From contig NC_091251.1 in assembly GCF_042477335.2 (NCBI RefSeq), forward strand, positions 85,947,501 through 86,011,500: a stretch of DNA of 64,000 nt, given 5' to 3'. The position numbers were made by a program, and so were the translations under genes. This document shows, piece after piece, positions 34,205 to 46,235 of the stretch. The DNA is from Ovis canadensis. Lineage: Eukaryota > Chordata > Mammalia > Artiodactyla > Bovidae. How positions within the stretch are numbered: position 1 is the stretch's first letter; every line of letters starts with the position of its first letter. The notes under the pieces were generated by a model. The model saw nothing but the letters and a program-made list of their open reading frames with translations. It ran no database searches and was not told where the DNA came from.

Positions 34205-36030
34205 AGAAACATCCTAACTTCATTATGTCTCAAACAAAGTTCTTTATCTTTCTCCCTAGGGTCTTTCCCACCCACTTCATCTGTCATTTCCCATCTCTGA
34301 AATGAAACCTTTGAGATTCATTCTAAGTACCTCCCAATCCCACCCCCTGCACCCCTACCCACCAACAAGCACAATTCTATCAGTTTTATCTCCTAAATAC
34401 CTTGTGACTCAGTTTCCTAATTCAAAACCCTTGAAGACCCTTCTTACTAATGCCTCTGACTCTCTGTTCACTGTACCTGGGAAGATCTGTTCTAAATGTC
34501 AGTCTAAATATGACTCGGTCATTCTGGTTTAAACTCATCACTGCTTCTCGTGCCACCCAAGACAAAATACAAGCTCTTTAACAAAGCTCTCTCCTTAGCC
34601 CCTCCCCATTCTCATTTCAAGTTCGGGTCTCTCTGCATGAGCCAAGGACCACCCTCTCTCCCATCTGGCCATCACACTTGCCCTTTCCTCTCCCCAACCC
34701 CGACCTCTGCCTCACCCCCTGTTCATCCTGTAGGACTTGGCTTCACTGCTAGCTTCTTTCAGGAAGCCTTCCCGGATCCTCAAAGTCTGAGATGGGTACC
34801 CAAGACATGTGTTTTCATCATTCCTCATGCCTCCCCTAGTGCAGCTCATTTCATGAACAGTTCGCTTGTCTCCAACCCCTACAAGTAGTTCCCCATCACT
34901 CTCCTGTTCAATCTTCCAAGCCCAGTGCTTTACAGAGTAAGCAATACATGCTGAACTAAATCAGGAGGACTGAGTATTTATAGAGAACGCCATATATCAC
35001 TTATCCCCATTTTTCCCCAGCTCAAAACTTAGCTTCCATTAAAGTCTGGCAAGTATCTCTGGAAAAGCAAACAGTCAATCCAATAAGATCTGCCTTTCGG
35101 TTTCTAAATGAGAGCTCAGTGGCGAGTGCAGGTGTAACCATGAAATGCCATGAGCTTTGAGTTAGTGCAGAGATGGGTCCACATGAGGGGCTGTGAACTT
35201 ACACAGGCAACAAGAAGTTCTAGAAGGATTAGGCCCTGGGAGCAGGGCCCTTCCCATTATCTTCTTTCCCATAACAGGACATAACCTGATGGCTTCCACC
35301 CCCACCAATCGGAACAGAGTCCTCCATGTGAGTGGTCAGGCAGGGCACACATATCTGCTTCTTGGAACACCTTGGCACCGTGGTCTGCTCGGCTGAGTTT
35401 TATGACTAACTTCAATTACTGGGAAAGGAAAACACATTTTCCTTCTTTGCAGCTTGAAATATCTCATCAAAGAAATGTGGAGTCTATGGAAACCAGATTT
35501 GATTGGCAGCCAGCTCTTTGCTTCGATCACTTCTGCTGTTCTGCAGCTCTCTTTGGACAAAGGAGTTTGGGCTTTTCTGACAGCCTGATGGGTAATGACA
35601 TAATTTTAATAATCCTCTCCCCGCAGGGGCAAAAGTAAAGAAGGAAACTTCATAATGAAATTACTGTGCCTCAAAGATGTGGTCGCTAGGTTCATCCTTT
35701 CTGCATTGTTCGTGTCCAAGGCTCTGGAAACAAGATGCGTATTTCAGGCATGCCTAACACTGCTGTTGGTGCTGTTTTCTGCACTGTCTTGAAGACCGGT
35801 GAGGCCTGCAGAAGGCTGAGCCGAAAGTGTGAAGCTTTAGAACTGCTATCAGAATACACTCACTCTCAATTCAGCTCTGCTTGTCATGTAAAATCATGGG
35901 TCTAACTCTTCAAAAATTAGAAGACCCTTGTATTTTAGACTCTAATTTCCAATGTTAAGATCAGGGTGGGGAGAGATGCTTATCTCCCATTCTCACTTGT
36001 CTGCATTCGGCAAGAGGGAAAAGGATGGGT
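34205..36030. other. Intergenic, no gene recognised
   Basis: Unique sequence, with a pyrimidine-rich section at 34250-34900 that gives a 112-codon ORF (+) of low complexity. No family match. Confidence 0.5.
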
Positions 36031-36041
36031 AGAATGCTTCA

Positions 36042-36329
36042 CTGGAGAAGGCAATGGCACCCCACTCCAGTACTCTTGCCTGGAAAATCCCATGGACGGA
36101 GGAGCCTGGTGGGCTGTAGTCCATGGGGTTGCTAAGAGTTGGACACGACTGAGCGACTTCACTTCCACTTTTCCTCTCATGCATTGGAGAAGGAAATGGC
36201 AACCCACTCTAGTGTTTTTGCCTGGAGAATCCCAGGGATGGCGGAGCCTGGTGGGCTGCCGTCTATGGGGTCGCACAGAGTCGGACACGACTGACGCGAC
36301 TTAGTGGTAGTATTAGCAGTAGTAGTAGT
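36042..36329 (+). mobile_element. Bov-A2 SINE, full length
   Basis: Two Bov-A units with the linker CTCTCATGCATTGGAGAAGG and a tail of AGT repeats. AGAATGCTTCA (36031-36041) and AGAACACTTCA (36330-36340) form an 11-bp duplication with two mismatches. Confidence 0.95.
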
Positions 36330-36340
36330 AGAACACTTCA

Positions 36341-37687
36341 TGCCTCTGTCTCTCTACTCTACACCCCACCTGTGTTTCTTTTCTGATCGACTGATGAGAT
36401 TGGAAAATAAATATGGTGACTCAACATCTTGGAGGTTTAGAGTTCAGGTAGATTTATCAACTGGGATGGTTTTGGCTGCAAATTACAAGCCAGTGAAGGT
36501 GTCATAAGCATACTCGAGCTTAAGTAACAAGAAGCCCAGAGTCAGGGTGATCCAGCATTGGTGTGGCTGCTTAACATTGTCATCAAGGACCTGGGTGCTG
36601 CCCATCTGCCTGGTCTGCCATCGCCAGCATGCTGACCTGCCTGCCCTCATGACCTGCCCCACTCCAAACTTAGTGTCCTTAGGCAACAGTGTCCAAAAAC
36701 AAAAAATCAGGCTGAGGAGGAATAAGAAGAAGAAAGTACCTTGTCACAGCATTTCTCTTTTAAGAGAGGAAAGGTCTTACCAACACTTCCTGCTGGTTTC
36801 CTCTTTAATCGCATTGGCCAGAATCAGGCCACACGATCATGGCCTTACTGTAAGGAAGGCTGGGAATGGGAGTGCCTGGCATTTCCAGCCTCTACCGTGG
36901 AAGACCAGCTCTGCTGACAAGAGAGGGCACCTACTGGTGTCGGGTAGACAACCATCAGTGCCTGTCCCGTGTGTTGGTTGGAGTCAGAGCAAAGGCCAGG
37001 TCAAGGCCTGCTCTCTAATTCAACCCCTTTCAGTAGGAAGTTCAGCATCTGTACCTCCTCCTGCACAGATTCTTGTGTCTTATCTTTCTGTTAGTCCCAA
37101 GCTCAGAGCAAGGAGAAAGTCACGATTGCTTATCACCCTCAAACACTAACAGTCACTGCCAGGAACACTGTTGACAGTAGGAAAATAAACCAGGGCCCTC
37201 AGTTTCTTTATCTGCAAAGTGAGGGGTTTGCCTGAGTGTCTCTGAAGCCCCTTCCAGCCCTGACGTTCTGTGGTTCTATGACTGTGCATTCAAATGTCTC
37301 CAAGCAGTGAATCAAATCACAAGCAGCCTAAGAAATGCAATGAAAGGAAACAATTTGACTCACATTGACTTACTCTGGCCTTAAGGAATCAAAACTAGTA
37401 AATAAGGATGAACTTTGATGTCAGTGTCAGTTTAATAAAAATAGGAACTTGTGAATATGCCCCAAGCCTGTTGTTCAGTGTAGCCATGTAATGGGCTGAC
37501 AAGAGTTTAGGAAAATTGTTATTCGCTTGAAACTGAGTTTTGTAAGACAAGCAGAATGACAAGGCAATAAAATGAGTCTCTCGTTGATCTCTGCTTGGAA
37601 ATAATCTGTAAGTCTACAGGATACAGCCTGTATCCTAACAGGCTTGACATAGCTTATAAAAGTTCCTAGCATCAGCCTCTATTCACA
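36341..37687. other. Intergenic; probable old repeat relics
   Basis: 36450-37000 looks like a very diverged mammalian repeat (blocks such as GGCTGCAAATTACAAGCC). 37188-37290 has MIR-like CCTCAGTTTCTTTATCTGC. The 200-codon ORF at 36547-37149 (+) has no recognisable domain. Confidence 0.4.
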
Positions 37688-37940
37688 CATAATAATAACA
37701 GCTAATGTTTTTAGTCTTACTCTCTGTTCAATATGTATTAAACACTTTCTTGTCATTGTCTCCTTTAACCCTCACAACAAGAATATTGCTCTAATGTTAA
37801 TATCTCCATTTTACATGTGAAAAAACTGGAGTTAAGTAACTTGTCCAAGGTCACACAGAGAAATGTAATGGAGTTAGGATTTGAATTTAGGCAGTCTGTG
37901 TCCAGAGCCCATGCCCTCAACCACTATGTTATATTTCTCT
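37688..37940 (-). mobile_element. MIR SINE relic, nearly complete
   Basis: Reverse complement of MIR: TTAACCCTCACAACAAGAA, ATTTTACATGTGAAAAAACTG, CCAAGGTCACACAG, CCCATGCCCTCAACCACTATG. Confidence 0.88.
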
Positions 37941-38039
37941 GACAGTATCTAAATATTTTTAAAATTTTTCTTTACATTTCTACTTCTACCACTAATATAT
38001 AGGGGTCATTGTTTTTCTACCCACTAGTATTATATCTGA

Positions 38040-38251
38040 GGCTTCCCTGGTGGTGCTAGTGGTAAAGAATCTCCCTGCACTGCAGGAGATATGGGTTCAA
38101 TCCCTGCATTGGGACAATATCCTGGAGGAGGGCATGGCAACCCACTCCAGCATTCTTGCCCAGAAAATCCTATAGACAGAGGAGCCTGGCAGGCTACAGT
38201 CTGTGAGGTCACAAAGAGTTGGACTGAAGCAACTGGGCACTTCACACATGC
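38040..38251 (+). mobile_element. Bov-tA SINE with 14-bp target-site duplication
   Basis: AGTATTATATCTGA at 38026-38039 and 38252-38265, perfect. Forward copy, slightly shortened near its 3' end. Confidence 0.96.
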
Positions 38252-38265
38252 AGTATTATATCTGA

Positions 38266-39806
38266 CAGCAAATAGACACTCAATAAATACTTAAAGAATG
38301 GATGAATGAATGAACAAGTGACTTCCTGTGCAGACTTTTCAATGTTCTTCAAACAGACTCTATTACACCACCACGCTGCTGTGCCGCACCTTATACAGCT
38401 GCCTCTGCCCAGCAGATTCCTCCTAATCCTTTAGGCACGTGCTCAGATGTTGTATCCATGCTGTGTTCTTTCCATCCATCTTCCAAAGAGAAAAATAGGT
38501 CACATGGAAAACAAGTCACATAAGAAGGAACTAGAATCAGAATGACACAGGATTTGCCTGTTAATCAGATTAGCTAACAAAGTCCCCAGGTCTCAATGGC
38601 TGAACACAATAAAATCACTCACCATCAGCAGAAGCTGAGGGCAGGGCTCTGCTATCATTAAGGGACAGAGGGTCCATCTTGTGACGACATCATCTTTGAG
38701 GTGTGGCCTGGAAGACCACCATGGATGGGAAAGAGCCAGCCTGGAAGCCAGTGCAAGCCTGAAGTAGGCACACCACTCCCACCCACACCCCACCATAACT
38801 CTGTCTCATGGCTCTGACCTAACTGCAAACAAGGCTGAGAAATGAGGCAGTCTTGCCCACGAAGAAGATGAAATAAATTTGATGAACACATAATATTCTT
38901 TTCACCAAAGCTCCTTCACAGTAATATGGGAAAATACCTTTGAAATTCTATTGAATAGTATCTTCATCTTAGCAAATTCTATACCTAGACACATTTTCAG
39001 TCAAGCATAAAAGTAGGATAAAGAAATGTTCAGGCATGCAACAGCTCAAATGTGCCTGTTCTCAGGAAGCAACCAAGAAATATAAACAAGGAAGTCAATA
39101 AAGGAAGAAGAAAATATCAAATTCGGGAATGAACAATCCAAGGCAGGAGAGAGTTGAAGAGAATCCAGAATAATAGTCAAAAAAGGCCCAGAGAACAGCA
39201 AACCCAAACTTGAGCAGAAGGATGTAAGGGGACCACATTTGAAGATGGGGAAAAGGGAAGGGGGCTGGTATATAAATGGATGACATACCACCCTGCTCCC
39301 TCATCTTCATCATAGAAAGTCAATAAACAACATCACAAATTTATAAATCTAGAAATTGCAATATAGGCATATTACTTAGAAATAGAGAAGTAAATGACAA
39401 ATGAAACAGCTAAAAAATAGTTGAAAAGTGTTACTCTAGGATAGTTGAACTTGGAAGTAGGGTGAGCTGAACTTGGATATAGGGTGGGATACAGCCAGAG
39501 GATGCCATCTGTCATTCTAGCTCTTGGTAGAATATTTGAGTTTTTAACCATGTAATGTATTTCTTGGCTAAAATTTTATATATTTTTTAAATAAGGAAAA
39601 AGAGATAAAGAAGTTTTCATAATTTTTTCCTTCATCCTACCCAAAGCTCCCCCCACCAAGGACCTTATTATGGCTTCAAAACGTCAAAGAGGGAAGAATG
39701 AGACAGGATAAATGCTCATTAATATGACACCTTCTTTGAACTCCAAACAGTATTTTTTTTTCACTTTCATCCAGTTCTTTCAATTCTTCAAAAAAAAACA
39801 CTGGCC
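38266..39806. other. Intergenic, no gene recognised
   Basis: Unique-looking sequence with only short ORFs. No repeat boundary is clear to me. Confidence 0.5.
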
Positions 39807-39818
39807 AATGGTCCCATC

Positions 39819-40974
39819 AAATGGCCAACATCCACTGGATCATGGAAAAAGCAAGAAAGTTTCAGAAAAACATCTATTTCTGCTTTATTGACTATGCCAA
39901 AGCCTTTGACTGTGTGGATCACAATCAACTGTGGAAAATTCTTCAAGAGATGGGAATACTAGACCACCTAACCTGCCTCTTGAGAAACCTATATGCAGGT
40001 CAGGAAGCAACAGTTAGAAATGGACATGGAACAACAGACTGGTTCCAAATAGGAAAAGGAGTACGTCAAGGCTCTATATTGTCACCCTGCTTATTTAACT
40101 TATATGCAGAGTACATCATGAGAAACGCTGGGCTGGAAGAAGCACAAGCTGGAATCAAGATTGCTGGGAGAAATATCAATAACCTCAGATATGCAGATGA
40201 CACCACCCTTATGGCAGAAAGTGAAGAGGAACTCAAAAGCCTCTTGATGAAGGTAAAAGAGGAGAGTAAAAAAGTTGGCTTAAAGCTCAACATTCAGAAA
40301 ATGAAGATCATGGCATCTGGTCCCATCACTTCATGGGAAATAGATGGGGAAACAGTGGAAACAGTGTCAGACTTTATTTTGGGGGGCTCCAAAATCACTG
40401 CAGATGGTGACTGCAGCCATGAAATTAAAAGACGCTTACTCCTTGGACAGAAAGTTATGACCAACCTAGATAGCATATTCAAAAGCAGAGACATTACTTT
40501 GCCAACAAAGGTCCATCTAGTCAAGGCTATGGTTTTTCCAGTGGTCATGTATGGATGTGAGAGTTGGACTGTGAATAAGGCTGAGCCCCGAAGAATTGAT
40601 GCCTTTGAACTGTGGTGTTGGAGAAAACTCCTGAGAGTCCCTTGGATTGCAAGGAGATCCAATCAGTCCATTCTAAAGGAGATCAGTCCTGGGTTTTCAT
40701 TGGAAGGACTGATGCTAAAACTGAAACTCCAATACTTTGGCCACCTCATGTGAAGAGTTGACTCATTGGAAAAAACTCTGGTGGTGGGAAGGATTGGGGG
40801 CAGGAGGAGAAGGGGACGACAGAGGATGAGATAGCTGGATGGCACCACTGACTCTATGGACATGAGTTTGAGTAAACTCTGGGAGTTGGTGATGTACAGG
40901 GAGGCTTGGCATGCTGCAATTCGTGGGGTCGCAAAGCATCAGACATGACTGAGTAACTGAACTGAACTGAACTG
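39819..40974 (+). mobile_element. BovB (RTE) LINE, 5'-truncated, with 12-bp duplication
   Basis: A perfect direct repeat AATGGTCCCATC at 39807-39818 and 40975-40986 bounds the element. It encodes the reverse-transcriptase core: IDYAKAFDCVDHN, GKGVRQGSILSPCLFNLYAE and the catalytic YADD near residue 124 of an ORF open from 39821 for 310 codons. The first stop is at 40751-40753, where CATGTGAAG stands in place of the expected CATGCGAAG (CGA to TGA). Another stop (TAG for TGG) follows near 40834. The 3' end is the usual GAACT repeat. The endonuclease and N-terminal RT parts are missing, so it cannot move on its own. Confidence 0.97.
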
Positions 40975-41398
40975 AATGGTCCCATCTTCCTGAGTAGGTT
41001 CAAGGGAAGAGGGGAAAACAGATGAGGCCATGAACACAGCCCCTGAAATATCACTAGTGACCACCACCCACGTCTGCCTCTCCTTCATCTTGCCAAAAAA
41101 AAAAATTAAAAATAAGACATTTTAGGCATTTTTCTGAAATCAATGTGCTCTATGTGCTCTTTATCTAGTTTGACATGACTGTTTTGGTGATCACCCATAA
41201 GTATTGCCTTCCAAAGTGGCTGGTACAGCTATCAGTCTTACCTGTCTAATTTCAATAATTCACTTTTAGTTTTTGTAGGCAACGTTTGTCCATTTCTTGG
41301 CTCTCTTGCTACCCTTCATGCTTCTAAAAGTTTACCAGCAATAGTTCTGCTGGTAGTTCGTAAGATCTATTAGAATGTCATTTACTTGGTCCTAAATA

Positions 41399-41915
41399 CT
41401 TGACAACCTAGACAGCATATTAAAAAGCAGAGACGTTACTTTGCCAACAAAGGTCCATCTAGTCAAAGCTATGGTTTTTCCAGTAGTCATGTATGGATGT
41501 GAGAGTGGCCTATAAAGAAAGCTGAGTGCCAAAGAATTGATGCCTTTGAACTGTGGTGTTGGAGAAGACTCTCGAGAGTCCCTTGGACTGCAAGATCAAA
41601 CCAGTCAATCTTAAAGGAAGTCGGTCCTGATTCATTGGAAGGACTGATGCTGAAGTTGAAACTCCAATACTCTGGCCACCTAATGTGAAGAACTGACTCA
41701 TTGAAAAAGACCCTGATGTTGGGAAAGACTGAAGGTGGGAGGAGAGAGGAGAAGGGGATGACAGAGGATGAGATAGTTGGATGGCATCACCGACTCAATG
41801 GATGTGAATTTGAGTAAGCTCTGGGAGTTGGTGAAGTCTGGATAGGGAAGTCTGGCATGCTGCAGTCCATGGGGTCACAAAGAGTCGGACACAACTGAGT
41901 GACTGAACTGAAGGG
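41399..41915 (+). mobile_element. BovB LINE, 5'-truncated 3' end
   Basis: Starts in the segment that encodes LDSIFKSRDITLPTK in other copies and ends in CTGAACTGAAG. Several small deletions shift the frame. It lies about 410 bases past the previous BovB in the same orientation. Confidence 0.92.
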
Positions 41916-42424
41916 GCAAGAAGTCATATAAAGAGCCTCAGAGCTTAGTACTTAGTTCATTCGAACCAAAGCATTTATCTCCTTAGGGTTCCCACAGTGC
42001 ATTGACCTAACATCCATCACTGTTACATCTGTGTACAGTTTTTTCCTGCCTGAGACACAGTGAGCTTGAAGGCAAGGACAAAATCTTAGTTTATTCATGT
42101 CTGTAGGATTAAATACACAATTCAGAATATTCTATAATATTCTACACGTTCAACACATGTTTATTAAATAATGATTGTAAACTCATAGTTCATGGAAGAG
42201 ACAAAAACAGCAAGTCTGATGTGTTTCAAATTCAGGGAGGTACAAGGCTTTAGCATGTCATTCAAGATAAATTTTAATCTAGGAACACACCTCTTCCCTG
42301 TGCCCCCCTTGTTCTCTTTACTTACGTAAGAACAGAAATCTGGTTTCTAAATTCTGCCACTTGTTTTTCTCCATCATCATGAAAACAAGGGTATTCTCTT
42401 TCTTTGAACTACGTGTGCTCACTA

Positions 42425-42880
42425 AAAAAAAATTTTTTTTTCTTGGAGTATAGTGGGCTTCCCAAGTGACACAGTGGTAAAGAATCCACCTGCCAGTATA
42501 CGAGGTTTAAGAGATGTGGGTTCAATCCCTGGGTGGGGAAGATCCCCTAGAGTAGGAAATGGCAACCCACTCCAGCATTCTTGCCTCGAAGATTCCATGG
42601 ATAGAAGAGCTTGGCAGGCTACAGTGCATGAGGTTGCGAAGAGTCAGACATGACTGAGTACACACACACAAACACACACACACAATTGCTTTACAATGTT
42701 GTGTTCATTTCTACTGTATAGCGAAGTGGATCAGCTATACATATAGCTATGCACATAGCTGAGCCACCAGGGAACTCCATATAAACATATACATATAACC
42801 CTTCTTTTGTGGATTTCCTTCCCATTTAGTCACCAAAGAGCACTGGGTAGGGTTCCCTGAACTATGCAGTAGCTTCTCGT
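42425..42880 (-). mobile_element. Bovid L1 3' end, split by a SINE
   Basis: The plus strand shows GGAGTATAGT before and TGCTTTACAATGTTGTGTTC after the SINE. These join to the antisense bovid L1 3' end, followed by GCGAAGTGGATCAGCTATACA. Confidence 0.8.
42454..42687 (+). mobile_element. Bov-tA SINE with a CA-repeat tail, nested in L1
   Basis: Forward long-head copy ending GACTGAGTACACACACACA, followed by a CA microsatellite to about 42684. Confidence 0.92.
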
Positions 42881-43744
42881 TGTGCTCACTCTTACAACTA
42901 AATTTAAATACCATAGAAAGGGTCATGATTGGTTTCTGCTCTTCAGTTAATCCTTGTCTAAGACCCCAGCTTGTAGAGGGTGATCAGACCCCCTCCTGGG
43001 GAGGGCACCTGTGTGACAATTCCAGCAGCATGGTTATTCTATGAGGCTTTTGTAATCAGAACCTCTCTCTGAGGATAGTTTACTGACAATGGAAGTTCGT
43101 CATGGTTACAGAGCACTTTGATTTCACAAAAATAAGAGGTCTTCTCTGCTGAGGTGGCAAGTGCTGTTTTGTTTAATACAGATTAACTGGGGAAGAACCA
43201 CAAGTTCAGTGTTAAAGAGCCAAGATTTCTCTCCCCTCCCTGAGCCAGCCTGCTCAGAAGATAGTGATACGTGTTTATAGTCACTAAATTGAACTGAAGA
43301 GAAAGTCAAGCTGAAAGGCATTTGTCTTTCAAAACAGGCCACCAGAAGCAGGCTCCTGCTCTATCTGCCCATAGAAGTCCTCATATTCCCCACCCATGGG
43401 TCCTGTTGGTAATAAACAAATGCAGCTAAGAATTTGTATTTGGCATATTTATAAGAGCCCGATCAATATTACCTAAAAAGAAAAATAAAAACAAAAAGGT
43501 GACCAAATCTGAGTACTGGGCTTTGGCTTCAGTCAATACAATGCAGGCAAGAGCTGGGGTCCCAGGCTCAGACTAACTTTCTACACCCAAGAAACAACAG
43601 CGATTATATCAACCCTGGAACCTCAGTGGGAGAGTCAGTGTTTAATGGAAAAGTGCTCTCCTCACTGTTCTGCCCCTGAGCCTGGAGATTAGATGTCTGT
43701 GTTGCTATTTCATACCTGACAACAGAAAATATATATATATATAA
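42881..43744. other. Intergenic, no gene recognised
   Basis: Unique sequence. A TA dinucleotide run lies at about 43729-43742. Confidence 0.5.
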
Positions 43745-44092
43745 ATGACATCCAGTGCTGACAAGAATGTGGTACAGATAATACATCAAAATTATGGAGA
43801 TGCTGTAAATCAGTACAAATCTTTGGGAAAATAATTTGCTCATAGATCTTAAAAGTCATAGAAAGTTTTCTACCCTCTCATTCCTGGAAATTTATCCTAG
43901 AGGGGGAAAAAAAGATCTAAAATTAGGATACAACTTTGCAAAGTGGACTTAATGTAGCATTATTTTACAAACTATTATAGCAACAGGAAATATCCTAACC
44001 ATGCAAGGATAAGAAAGTGTTAGACCATGGTCCAGCCACACAATGGAAAAGTATTTATCAATTAAAATTATTATAAAGACTGTAGCATGTGG
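43745..44092 (+). mobile_element. Old L1 3' fragment
   Basis: Blocks typical of old L1 3' ends: GTGCTGACAAGAATGTGG, CTGGAAATTTATCCTAGAGG, GCAACAGGAAATATCCTAACC and CACAATGGAAAAGTATTTATC. Confidence 0.6.
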
Positions 44093-45770
44093 GAAAGCAC
44101 CTCCAAAGTGCCTGCTAGGGACCCGGGCCGTGAATGGAGGCAGAGGTGTGCGGCAGCAGCGCTGGGCGATGGTGGGCATCCCTGGAACGGCCGCTTTCCA
44201 GCTTGGTGCTGACAAAAGGGTGCCAGCGATGCCTGGATCTCCTGTGGAAGTGAAGATACAGTCAAGATCCTCACCTCCCACCATGCCACCCCTTCCACCA
44301 ATAAATCCCAGAAGACCCAAGCCCGTGTCATTCACTCCTACAGCACTGAACAATGGCATCAACCATTCTCCTCCTACACTTAACAGCCCCCCATCACCAC
44401 CACAAAGATTCAACAGCGGTCCTGCCTCTTCCACATCATCTGCACTAACTAACCAACAGTTGCCAGCCACTTGTGGTGCTGGGCAGCTTAGAAAGTTGAA
44501 ACACTTCCTCTCCACTCTGCAGCAGTTTGGCAATGACCTCTCACCTGAGACGGGGGAGAAGGTGTGGACTCTTGTTCTAGCACTGGTTAACTCAACAGTA
44601 ACAGTTGAAGAATTCCATTGCAAGCTCCAGGAGGCTACAAACTTTCCTCTTTGTCCTTTTGTTATTCCATTCCTCAAGGCCAACCTGCCTCTGCTGCAGC
44701 TCGAACTGCTGCACTGCCCTTGGGCTGCCAAGCAGACCCCATCCCAGTATCTGGCTCAGCAGGAACACCATCTGCTGAACACAAGTATTGCGTCCCCTGC
44801 TGACTCCTCTGAGCTGCTCATGGAAGTGCATGGAAATGGAAAAAGGCCCAGTCCAGAGAGGTGGGTAGAGAGCAGTTTTGAAAGAGATGCAATTGCTCCT
44901 GAACCTCCTGCCAAGAGAGTGTGTACCATTAGCCCTGCTCCCCGGCACAGTCCTGCCCTCACTGTACCCCTCATGAGTCTTGGGGGCCAGTTCCATCCTA
45001 CCCCTCTGCCTCTTCAGCACTACACCTTAGAAGATATCGCAACTTCCCACCTATATTGTGAGCCCAGCAAGATGATAGAACATCGAGAAGTTTGTGATAG
45101 ACACCACAGTCTTAGTCTAAATGGAGGCTATCAAGATGAGCTGGTAGACCACTTGACAGAAAGGGAGTGGGCTGATGAATGGAAACATCTTGATCGTGCC
45201 CTCAGCTGCATTATGGAAATGGCAGAGAAAACAAGGCGCTCCATGGCAGCCCTGTGGCGCTGTCAAGAAGCAGACCGTGAAGAACTCAACTACTGGAAAA
45301 GACGATTCAAGGAAAACACAGAGATGAGGAACACAGGGAGTGAGGTGGTCTCCAGGCAGCACAGTCCTGGGAGCGCAGATTCTCTCAGCAATGATTCTCC
45401 GTGGGAATTCAACAGTAGGCTGGAACAGGATATGTATCTGTGGAGTTTTGGAAAAAGACTGAAGCTGTGAATAAGGTGAAAATTCAGGCCATGTCAGAAG
45501 TACAGAAAGCTGTTGCTGAGGCAGAGCAAAAAGCCTTTGAAGTGACTGCAACCGAGAGAGCTCGAATGGAGCAGACAATAGCGGACATCAAACGGCAGGC
45601 TGCAGAGGATGCCTTTCATAAACAAGCAGGAAGAGTCAACGGAGAGCTGCTGGAACTGTGGCCACAAAGCCAGTGAAACCTGCAGTGGCTGCAACATTGC
45701 ACGATACTGCGGCTCTTTCCGCCAGCATAAAGTGCCCTTACAAAGGCCCTAGTACAAACACCAGGACAAG
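44093..45770 (+). pseudogene. CBFA2T2: Processed pseudogene of CBFA2T2 (MTGR1)
   Basis: A spliced, intronless copy of the ETO-family transcriptional corepressor CBFA2T2. The ATG at 44169 (MVGIPGTAAFQLG) matches the alternative MTGR1b-type N terminus, and GC-rich 5' UTR-like sequence precedes it. It stays open for 433 codons: proline/serine-rich N terminus, TAFH/NHR1 domain at about 101-190 (FLSTLQQFGNDLSPETGEKV) and NHR2 at about 325-390 (EREWADEWKHLDRALSCIME). A one-base loss near 45421 ends the frame at 45470. The next frame carries on to 45676 ([19 protein letters not shown]). A third frame holds the MYND zinc-finger remnant to about 45745. Many Arg codons have become Cys, Trp or Gln, as expected from CpG decay. 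No poly(A) tail or duplication was found; the 3' end is truncated. Parent identity is sure, non-function likely. Confidence 0.93.
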
Positions 45771-45789
45771 AGGGCACCAGAAAAGAAAG

Positions 45790-46125
45790 CTACAATCTTA
45801 TTTTTCTTATGAATACTGATATAAAAATAACAAATAAACTGAGCAATTGAATCCAACAACATACTAAACAAATAATATACCATTGCCAAGTTGGGTTTAT
45901 TCTAGAAATACAAGGATGATTCAGTAACAGGAAATAATCTGTTCATATAATTCTCCCTATTAATAGATCAAAGGAGGAAAAACACATGATGTCATCTCAA
46001 CATCGGCTGCAAAAGCATGTAATAAAATAAATATAACAGTTATTCCCAATTAAAAATATTTAAATTCTTAGTAAAATAGGAAAAATAGGTGTTTTCTCAA
46101 TTATCTGTATATCTACACATACATC
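45790..46125 (+). mobile_element. L1 ORF2 fragment (reverse-transcriptase region)
   Basis: Translates with stops as IQQHTKQIIYHCQVGFIL, then HINRSKEEKHMMS-like text, which matches the L1 RT region around IQQHIKKIIHHDQVGFIPG. It is old and broken. Confidence 0.75.
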
Positions 46126-46235
46126 CACTCCAGTATTCTTGCCTGGAAAACTCCATGGATGGAAGAGCCTGGCATGCTGCAGTCCATGGGGTCGCAAAGA
46201 GCTGGACATGTCTGAGCAACTGAACTGAACTGATG
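46126..46235 (+). mobile_element. Bov-A/ART2A 3' half
   Basis: CACTCCAGTATTCTTGCCTGG to the GAGCAACTGAACTGAACTGA tail; the front half is absent. Confidence 0.85.

Noticed and set aside
36547-37149. Plus-strand ORF of 200 codons
   Set aside because: Low-complexity translation with no domain, in sequence that looks like a decayed repeat; no splice or promoter support.
43949-44731. Minus-strand ORF of 260 codons
   Set aside because: It is the antisense of the CBFA2T2 retrocopy and its translation has no family features; the plus frame explains it.
44592-45578. Minus-strand ORFs of 142 and 153 codons
   Set aside because: They are antisense shadows of the same retrocopy.
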